Part shown: positions 59,063 through 64,000 of the stretch, in pieces | Position numbering within the stretch: the stretch's first letter is position 1 | How the letters are laid out: each line of letters begins with the position of its first letter | From: Evansella sp. AB-P1 | GTDB taxonomy: Bacteria; Bacillota; Bacilli; Bacillales; Salisediminibacteriaceae | DNA: 64,000 nt | NCBI RefSeq assembly: GCF_029688925.1 | Contig: NZ_JARUKY010000015.1 | Span: forward strand, 1-64,000 | Direction: 5' to 3' | Notes under the pieces: generated by a model | The model's input: the letters and a program-made list of their open reading frames with translations, nothing else | Database searches by the model: none | Told to the model about the DNA's origin: nothing | Translations under genes and position numbers: made by a program

Positions 59063-59282
59063 TTTTTTGGTGAAAAAAATATATTGTTCATTCTGTATTT
59101 TGCCGTAAGCCCTTTCATCTATTTACTACTATATATAATTTTTCAAAATGACGCAACAATAATATCAGAAAATTTAATCTTTTATTTATTTTTTATTTAT
59201 TCTAAATTTTGTGATTTGAATTTATTGTGCGGAAAACAAGGCTAAATTTATGAAAGACTTCTATACAGTTTAGTTTTACTAC

Positions 59283-59546
59283 TTTTCAGTCGTCTAAAAT
59301 GTGAAAACTTGCACCATAAGTGATGAAAATTTACATCAAGGAGTTTCATTCGTTACAGGTGACACAATTACACCTAAGTACCGCCTACGTCCTGTAGGGA
59401 ACGGAGTAATGTCGCCATCCTAACTCCGGGCACGGCCTCAACTTCCTAGCACTTACTCGGTAAGTGCTAGAGGATTTTCGGATCGTGCTGATCCCACTGG
59501 AGTCGCCGCCTTCCACTAATGAACCATTTCTATTTTCAGGGTAGAC
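59283..59546. repeat. Dispersed intergenic repeat, locus C copy 1
   Basis: From TTTTCAGTCGTCTAAAA to the shared TATTTTCAGGGTAGAC at 59531-59546. It contains ACTTGCACCATAAGTGATGA on the left and CTGGAGTCGCCGCCTTCCAC on the right, and an internal hairpin (CTAGCACTTACTCGG then TAAGTGCTAG). It joins copy 2 directly. The left boundary motif is degenerate. Confidence 0.75.
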
Positions 59547-59714
59547 CTTCATTCAAGTGGAACTTGCACCATGGGGGATGAAAATATTCTTTCACAGCAA
59601 TCACATCTTATGATTTTGTAGCTTTGCGGGCTTCTAGAACGTTTCTTGGATACCGCATTTGTGTTTTTCATTGCTTTCCGGGCTTCTAGAACGCTTCTTG
59701 TTTTCAGGGTAGTC
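59531..59714. repeat. Dispersed intergenic repeat, locus C copy 2
   Basis: About 184 bp from TATTTTCAGGGTAGAC to TTTTCAGGGTAGTC. The left block GGAACTTGCACCATGGGGGA is retained; the right block is missing and replaced by two 28-bp imperfect repeats (59621-59648 and 59673-59700) containing GGGCTTCTAGAACG. It sits upstream of the coat genes. Confidence 0.75.
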
Positions 59715-59842
59715 CATCAAATAATGAACATTTAATGACCAAATTAATTTCAATTGATTTCTTAGTATACAGATGATTGGAATGAGAACAATAAAAATGA
59801 TCTATAGCGTCTCTTAATGACTACAAATGAGGAGGAGTAATT

Positions 59843-60118
59843 ATGCAGCAACAGAATATGACACAAGGGCAAGGGCAACAAAATGTAATGCCTGAACCAC
59901 CAAATGTGATTACAACAAAGGATCATATGTATGTTACCGATATGCTTTCCTGGAATTTATTGGCTATGAAAAAGGCTCATGCTTATGCACAGCAATGCAC
60001 TGACCCTCAAATTTCCCAAGCTTTAGACGAAGCAGGAAGAATGCATAATAATCATTACCAAACTATCCTTAACCATTTAAACCAACAAAACCAACAAATG
60101 AATAAACCGTTACAATAG
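59843..60118 (+). CDS. CotF-family spore coat protein (YusN-like) 1
   Basis: A 91-aa Coat_F-family protein. Low-complexity, Gln/Asn-rich ends surround a helical core with YVTDMLSWNLLAMKKAHAYA and a conserved acidic pattern. It has a GAGGAGGAG RBS. It is likely a mother-cell spore-coat component. The second coat gene follows 16 bases later, in a likely operon. A divergent promoter would need to lie in the repeat-rich region upstream. Confidence 0.8.
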   Translation: MQQQNMTQGQGQQNVMPEPPNVITTKDHMYVTDMLSWNLLAMKKAHAYAQQCTDPQISQALDEAGRMHNNHYQTILNHLNQQNQQMNKPLQ

Positions 60119-60134
60119 GAAGGAGGAAAAAATC

Positions 60135-60491
60135 ATGAATAATCAACAACAGCAATCTTCAACAAAAATTCAAAATCCAAAAACGCAAGTTCCAGAAACA
60201 CCACAAATGTCAGATCGTGATTATATAAACGATATGCTATCTACAGAAAAATATATGACTGATTCATACTCAACGGCATTAAATGAAGCAAGCCATCAGG
60301 CACTTTATTCTGATCTACAGCAAATTTTTATCGATTCCCAGCAATGCCAACGGAACCTCTTCAACTTAATGTTTGAAAAGGGTTGGTATAGCTTTGATGC
60401 AGAACAACAACAAACATTAAATCAATCCTATCAGCAATTTACTGGCTATCAAGCTCAAAATCCATATAACCAAAACAATCAACAACAATAA
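60135..60491 (+). CDS. yusN: CotF-family spore coat protein (YusN-like) 2
   Basis: A 118-aa Gln/Asn-rich protein with the Coat_F core MSDRDYINDMLSTEKYMTDSY and a C-terminal QNPYNQNNQQQ tail. Similar in length and placement near fadN to B. subtilis YusN. Has AAGGAGGA upstream. Probably a coat component. Confidence 0.82.
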   Translation: MNNQQQQSSTKIQNPKTQVPETPQMSDRDYINDMLSTEKYMTDSYSTALNEASHQALYSDLQQIFIDSQQCQRNLFNLMFEKGWYSFDAEQQQTLNQSYQQFTGYQAQNPYNQNNQQQ

Positions 60492-60499
60492 GCTTTAAG

Positions 60500-60552
60500 A
60501 AAGAGGCTGTCTTAAAAAGTGATTTAACTTATTTTGAGGACAGCCTCTTTTG
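60500..60552 (+). terminator. Terminator of the coat-protein pair
   Basis: Stem AAGAGGCTGTC / GACAGCCTCTT with a 27-base loop and T-run. Confidence 0.85.
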
Positions 60553-60665
60553 CTTTTATCTGGTCTCCCCATTGATTCAATTCATCTTCTATTTGAAATT
60601 CCTCATCGTCAAGGTCTAGTAACTCTCTCCTATTTATTACATTTTTTCATCTTATATTTTTTAAA

Positions 60666-61268
60666 ATGTGGTTATTTTTTATTAATTTCGAACATGCTAG
60701 TAGTATTATGAATATTGCTTTCTTTATTTTTATCGTACTTATTGCTGGGTGGTTATTAGAATGGTTTGTCTATGAGGATACAGCCAAAAAGAGAAAGGGG
60801 GTAAAAAAGAACAACTTATACATTAAGGGGCTACTCGCTATTATGTTTCTTTGTGTTATCCTTACTAGCTATCTTTTAAGTAATGTAACAGAGGGAACAT
60901 CGAATATAGCAAAAATGATCGGGTTAGTCCTAATCACACAAGGGTTGTTTATCCGATATTGGACCTACTTTATAACAAAACCATACTTTACAAGGATGAT
61001 TATTCCATTAGAAAACCGCCCATTATACAGTGACGGTCCTTTCCGTTTTACTAGGCATCCATTTCATACAGGTTTCTTTTTCATTACACTTGGAATTGGA
61101 TTATATATAAGTGGACATTGGTTTTCAATATTCTTTTCTTTTGTATTTGTCGGAACGGCATTACATTATTATATGTCATTAGAAGAGAATATTTATACAA
61201 AAAAATATGGAGATATTTATACGTATTGGTGCAGACACCGATTCCGTCTTCTCCCATTTCTCTATTAA
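60666..61268 (+). CDS. Isoprenylcysteine carboxyl methyltransferase-like membrane protein
   Basis: A 200-aa protein with about five membrane helices. The C-terminal RFTRHPFHTGFFF, LEENIYTKKYGDIYTYWCRHRFR pattern is typical of ICMT/PEMT-type SAM-dependent methyltransferases. No good RBS is seen before the first ATG, so the start is uncertain and may be at MNIAFFIFIVL. Substrate unknown; bacteria lack prenylated CaaX proteins, so a lipid or isoprenoid substrate is more likely. Confidence 0.7.
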   Translation: MWLFFINFEHASSIMNIAFFIFIVLIAGWLLEWFVYEDTAKKRKGVKKNNLYIKGLLAIMFLCVILTSYLLSNVTEGTSNIAKMIGLVLITQGLFIRYWTYFITKPYFTRMIIPLENRPLYSDGPFRFTRHPFHTGFFFITLGIGLYISGHWFSIFFSFVFVGTALHYYMSLEENIYTKKYGDIYTYWCRHRFRLLPFLY

Positions 61269-61292
61269 GAATTCTATATGTAAGTTCACATT

Positions 61293-61325
61293 AAAGCTAC
61301 GGAACTATTTCGTAGCTTTTTCTTT
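61293..61325 (+). terminator. Terminator of the methyltransferase gene
   Basis: Stem AAAGCTACG / CGTAGCTTT with a short loop and T-run. Confidence 0.85.
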
Positions 61326-61446
61326 TGGACACTAGACTACGTTAGGAACGATACTCCTCCCCTCCTCCCTATTCACAAAATCGTACGGAACATGGTCCCG
61401 CACAATTTTCTGACTTTTTAAAATTCTCCTTGCAAAATCAATGATC

Positions 61447-61464
61447 GTTCGATTATAATCGAAC
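61447..61464. promoter_or_regulatory. Operator-like perfect palindrome 1 upstream of the ArsR-type gene
   Basis: GTTCGATTATAATCGAAC is a perfect 18-bp palindrome about 35 bases before the regulator start. It shares half-sites with the second palindrome. Probable autoregulatory operator. Confidence 0.7.
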
Positions 61465-61478
61465 AAATAAAAAGTTTA

Positions 61479-61494
61479 TTCGATTGGAGTCGAA
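61479..61494. promoter_or_regulatory. Operator-like palindrome 2 overlapping the RBS
   Basis: TTCGATTGGAGTCGAA is a related 16-bp dyad. Its centre contains the GGAG ribosome binding site, and it is centred 31 bp from palindrome 1. Binding here would block initiation. Confidence 0.6.
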
Positions 61495-61498
61495 CATA

Positions 61499-62395
61499 AT
61501 GAAAGTATACACTGCTTTTAACCCACAAATGGAATTTATGGCAAGTTTGTTTGTATTTGAGCAAAGGTCCATATTCAAAAAAGTAGATTTAGGAACGAAA
61601 TGGAGAAAAGAGGTTTCTCAATTACTTCCTAATGAGTTTATTACTAGTTTGGAAAGAAAAGAAGTACAAGTCACACTAACCTGGATTCATCGTTGTATTC
61701 AATATGGTATTTTTAACGGAGACTCGATTGACGACTTATTAAAATGGACTATGGATTTGGATAAGGTTGGCTTAGTAGAAGAATTATCAAAACAAATAGC
61801 AACCACTCCCCCTCCTTTACCGATAGTAGAGGTTTATAAACTATTAGATCAATGGAACAATTACTATTTTTCAACGTTAGATCCCTCCATCCTTCATTCA
61901 TTAGAGGAAAAACAGCGGGAAATAGAGAGCCTTATTTCTAACTATGATGCGGTAGAAGTAATAAATATTGTTACTAACGGGTTACAGTTAGAAGGTTTTT
62001 CAGAGGATTTAACTGTCACATTAATCCCACAATATCATGCTCGTCCAATTGTACTGTATCAACAAGATCGAAATCATCATTTCTACCAGTTTTCCGTTGA
62101 TGATATAAAAGGCACCAATGTGATCCCACCTAAATTTTTGAGAGTACAACAAGCCTTATCCGATGAAAATCGATTACAAATACTAAAGCAACTAGCTAAT
62201 AATCCACAAACATTTAAATCCATTCACCAGGCAATAGGACTGGCAAAAAGTACAGTGCATCACCACTTAATAGCTTTACGTTCCGCTGGGCTAGTACATC
62301 TACACATTTCTCCAACAGGTCAAGATTATTATAGCTTTCGAGAACAAGGTGTTAAAGAGATGGAAAGAAGAGTATTACAATATATTTTTAATTAA
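61499..62395 (+). CDS. ArsR-family transcriptional regulator with N-terminal extension
   Basis: A 298-aa protein. The first 220 residues form an alpha-helical domain of no recognised function; residues about 222-290 form an ArsR winged helix (LRVQQALSDENRLQILKQLA and KSTVHHHLIALRSAGLVHLH). No metal-binding cysteine is present in the HTH. The ATG at 61499 follows GGAG by 9 bases; the TTG five codons earlier overlaps the operator and is unlikely. It probably controls itself and the MFS gene 21 bases downstream. Confidence 0.85.
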   Translation: MKVYTAFNPQMEFMASLFVFEQRSIFKKVDLGTKWRKEVSQLLPNEFITSLERKEVQVTLTWIHRCIQYGIFNGDSIDDLLKWTMDLDKVGLVEELSKQIATTPPPLPIVEVYKLLDQWNNYYFSTLDPSILHSLEEKQREIESLISNYDAVEVINIVTNGLQLEGFSEDLTVTLIPQYHARPIVLYQQDRNHHFYQFSVDDIKGTNVIPPKFLRVQQALSDENRLQILKQLANNPQTFKSIHQAIGLAKSTVHHHLIALRSAGLVHLHISPTGQDYYSFREQGVKEMERRVLQYIFN

Positions 62396-62416
62396 ATCTC
62401 TGGAGGAAAATATCAA

Positions 62417-63670
62417 ATGAAAACTTTATATCTTCAACGTTCATTTTTATTTCTTTGGTTTGCACAAGCCGCTTCAGGTTTAGGTGGAACGTTTGCTGCT
62501 TTTATTATTTCTTGGCTCGTTTATGATATTTCTGGTTCAAAAATAGCAATGAGTATGATTTGGATTTCATTTATGGTACCGAGCTTAATAACTAATCTAT
62601 TAGCCGGACCATATATTGATAGATTTCAATATAAAACGGTAATGATCATTTCTGAATGGATGAGAGCCATTGTCTTTTTTATCCCAGGTATTTTACTCTT
62701 TTTGGATCAGCTTCATTTACCCATTTTATTTATAGCAGCTATGATAACCGGAATTGCAGAGCCATTGTTTCGTCCCTCTAGTATGGCGTATGTAGCACAT
62801 ATTCTTCCTAAGGAGTCACTTCAGCGTGGAAATTCCATATTAGAAGGAACAATGCAAACAATGATGCTGATTGGACCAGCACTCGGTGGACTACTTCTTA
62901 CCTTATTTGGCCCTCTAGTCATTATTATCATCCTTGTTCTTGTAGTAACTTTATCAGGTTTTCTTCTTCTATTTATTAAAAAGATCGATTTAGTAAAGTC
63001 AGAGGTTCGTCCAGCATGGTTGCCAATGTTTAAAGAAGGGATTCGATTTTATAAATTTTACCCAGTGTTGTTTTGGATTGGAATATTAATGATGACAATT
63101 AACTTTAGTTCTGGAGCAGCACAACCATTGTTTTTACCATACGTATTGGAGCATTTACATGGTACTGAATTTCAGTATGGTTTATTTATGTCGTTATTTT
63201 CTTGTGGAATGGTGTTTGGTTCTTTTATTACAGGTTCTTTCAAACAACCGAAAAACCTACGATTTGTTATGTTAGGAAGCTTAAGCTTAGGGGGATTAAT
63301 GCTCGTATTACTCGGAATTGTCACTAATATATGGTTAGCATTAGTTGTCTCTATGCTACAAGGACTATTCGCTGTAATGTTTACAATTAATAATACGACA
63401 TTCTATCAAAAACGAGTTCCCGAAAATATACGTGGACGTGTATTTACCGTTCGAGCTCTTTTAGCCCAATCAGGTATTCCGTTAGGTGCAGGATTAGGTG
63501 GAGTATTAGCAGAAACATATAGTTTTACTATACTATTTGTGGCATTAGGTGGATTAACCATATTTGCAACATTCATTGCGTGGAATTCTAAAATTTTCTA
63601 TCAATTAAATATACCGTTAGAGGAAAAAGTAGATCCCAAACAAATTACTACTGAGAAAACAGCAACTTAA
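62417..63670 (+). CDS. MFS transporter coupled to the ArsR-type regulator
   Basis: A 417-aa 12-helix major facilitator protein, of the type seen with multidrug and macrolide-like exporters. GPYIDRFQYKT and VPENIRGRVFTVRA are MFS loop motifs. RBS TGGAGGAA. It follows the regulator by 21 bases, so the pair forms a regulator-exporter operon. Substrate unknown. Confidence 0.88.
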   Translation: MKTLYLQRSFLFLWFAQAASGLGGTFAAFIISWLVYDISGSKIAMSMIWISFMVPSLITNLLAGPYIDRFQYKTVMIISEWMRAIVFFIPGILLFLDQLHLPILFIAAMITGIAEPLFRPSSMAYVAHILPKESLQRGNSILEGTMQTMMLIGPALGGLLLTLFGPLVIIIILVLVVTLSGFLLLFIKKIDLVKSEVRPAWLPMFKEGIRFYKFYPVLFWIGILMMTINFSSGAAQPLFLPYVLEHLHGTEFQYGLFMSLFSCGMVFGSFITGSFKQPKNLRFVMLGSLSLGGLMLVLLGIVTNIWLALVVSMLQGLFAVMFTINNTTFYQKRVPENIRGRVFTVRALLAQSGIPLGAGLGGVLAETYSFTILFVALGGLTIFATFIAWNSKIFYQLNIPLEEKVDPKQITTEKTAT

Positions 63671-63739
63671 AATTAGTCCTACTACGTAGTATTATTAGCA
63701 AACTAGTAACCTGCTACTAGAGTTTATTAGAACACTAAA

Positions 63740-63771
63740 AAACCTCAAAAACGAAAACGTTTTTGAGGTTT
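63740..63771. terminator. Bidirectional terminator between the MFS gene and secY
   Basis: Perfect 14-bp stem AAACCTCAAAAACG / CGTTTTTGAGGTTT with a 4-base loop between convergent genes. Confidence 0.92.
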
Positions 63772-63786
63772 CATTATTTCATGTGT

Positions 63787-64000
63787 TTATGAGGATTTCT
63801 TTAAGAATCCGGAATAGCGTCGATCAATTAAGTGGCTTTCAACTTGCTTCATAGTATCTAATGCAACACCTACTGCGATTAGTAGTCCAGTTCCACCAAT
63901 TTGTACTGCAGGTGGCAGACCCATTACCGCTGTAACAATTAAAGGAATAATTGCTACTGTTGCTAAGAACAATGAACCAACAAATATTAAACGGTAAAGT
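63787..64000 (-). CDS. SecY protein translocase subunit, C-terminal part (runs off the window)
   Basis: The open frame continues to the right edge. The visible 71 residues, reading LYRLIFVGSLFLATVAIIP and LPPAVQIGGTGLLIAVGVAL, then DTMKQVESHLIDRRYSGFLK, match the last helix and C-terminal tail of SecY, the membrane core of the Sec translocon. A terminator follows immediately, so adk and map, which follow secY in the ribosomal operon, are not downstream. This suggests an extra (accessory) SecY. The N-terminal 80 percent is outside the window. Confidence 0.85.
   Translation of the reverse strand, partial: LYRLIFVGSLFLATVAIIPLIVTAVMGLPPAVQIGGTGLLIAVGVALDTMKQVESHLIDRRYSGFLKKSS

Noticed and set aside
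59048-59245. 65-aa plus-strand ORF upstream of the repeat region
   Set aside because: It overlaps the FadR operator and fadN promoter region, is AT-rich and hydrophobic by chance, and has no RBS.

Overview
The window is an AT-rich chromosomal segment from a Gram-positive, spore-forming Bacillaceae bacterium. The evidence is gene content and order that follow the Bacillus subtilis yui-yum-yut-yun-suf-met-yus stretch (compared from memory), several sporulation genes (yutH, yutC, lytH/yunA, yunB, CotF-type coat proteins), AGGAGG-type ribosome binding sites, frequent TTG/GTG starts and many hairpin-plus-U-tract terminators. Surface proteins such as the DctP lipoprotein are very acidic, which fits a halotolerant or alkaliphilic genus, but the species cannot be named from the sequence. 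No rRNA, tRNA, IS element, prophage or CRISPR array was seen.

Layout. 0-5 kb: a YuiF-type Na+/H+ antiporter and a TRAP transporter operon (dctQ-dctM-dctP). 5-18 kb: the yui/yum/yut block, with a catalytically degenerate M17 aminopeptidase at the yuiE/pepA position, yuiD, yuiC, yuiB, yuiA, the flavoproteins YumB, YumC and YutJ, the Fe-S carriers YutM and YutI, an MqnE-like radical SAM enzyme and dapF. 18-25 kb: a D-2-hydroxyacid dehydrogenase, yutH, yutG, yutF, an HTH regulator with a SufR-like cysteine cluster, and a translationally coupled acyl-CoA synthetase/SDR pair. 25-38 kb: yutE, glpX, small conserved proteins, yutD, yutC, lipA, lytH, yunB, dfrA-thyA, an HD-GYP protein and yunCDEF. 38-44 kb: the sufCDSUB iron-sulfur operon. 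45-51 kb: yurZ and the metNPQ methionine importer under a SAM-I riboswitch, then yusD and an MFS transporter. 51-59 kb: gcvH, yusI and the fadNAE beta-oxidation operon with an excellent FadR operator. 59-64 kb: two coat proteins, a membrane methyltransferase, an ArsR-type regulator with twin operators next to an MFS exporter, and the C-terminus of a SecY protein running off the right edge.

Themes. Fe-S biogenesis is concentrated here (YutM, YutI, SufCDSUB) together with Fe-S clients (LipA, MqnE) and a candidate Fe-S-sensing regulator. Fatty-acid metabolism (FadNAE, acyl-CoA synthetase) and lipoyl/glycine-cleavage functions (LipA, GcvH) are also present. The most unusual observations are: (i) an intact 497-aa M17 protein that has lost the expected metal-ligand and catalytic residues; (ii) a family of dispersed noncoding repeats of about 180-340 bp, bounded by a TTTTCAGGGTAGAC-like motif, with copies near 46.0, 51.8 and 59.3-59.7 kb and a fragment at 25.15 kb; (iii) a short 21-nt-period tandem repeat near 12.2 kb; (iv) a pair of operator-like palindromes in front of the ArsR/MFS pair, Rex-like sites between yumB and yumC, and Fur-like half-sites upstream of suf that could also drive a small RNA.
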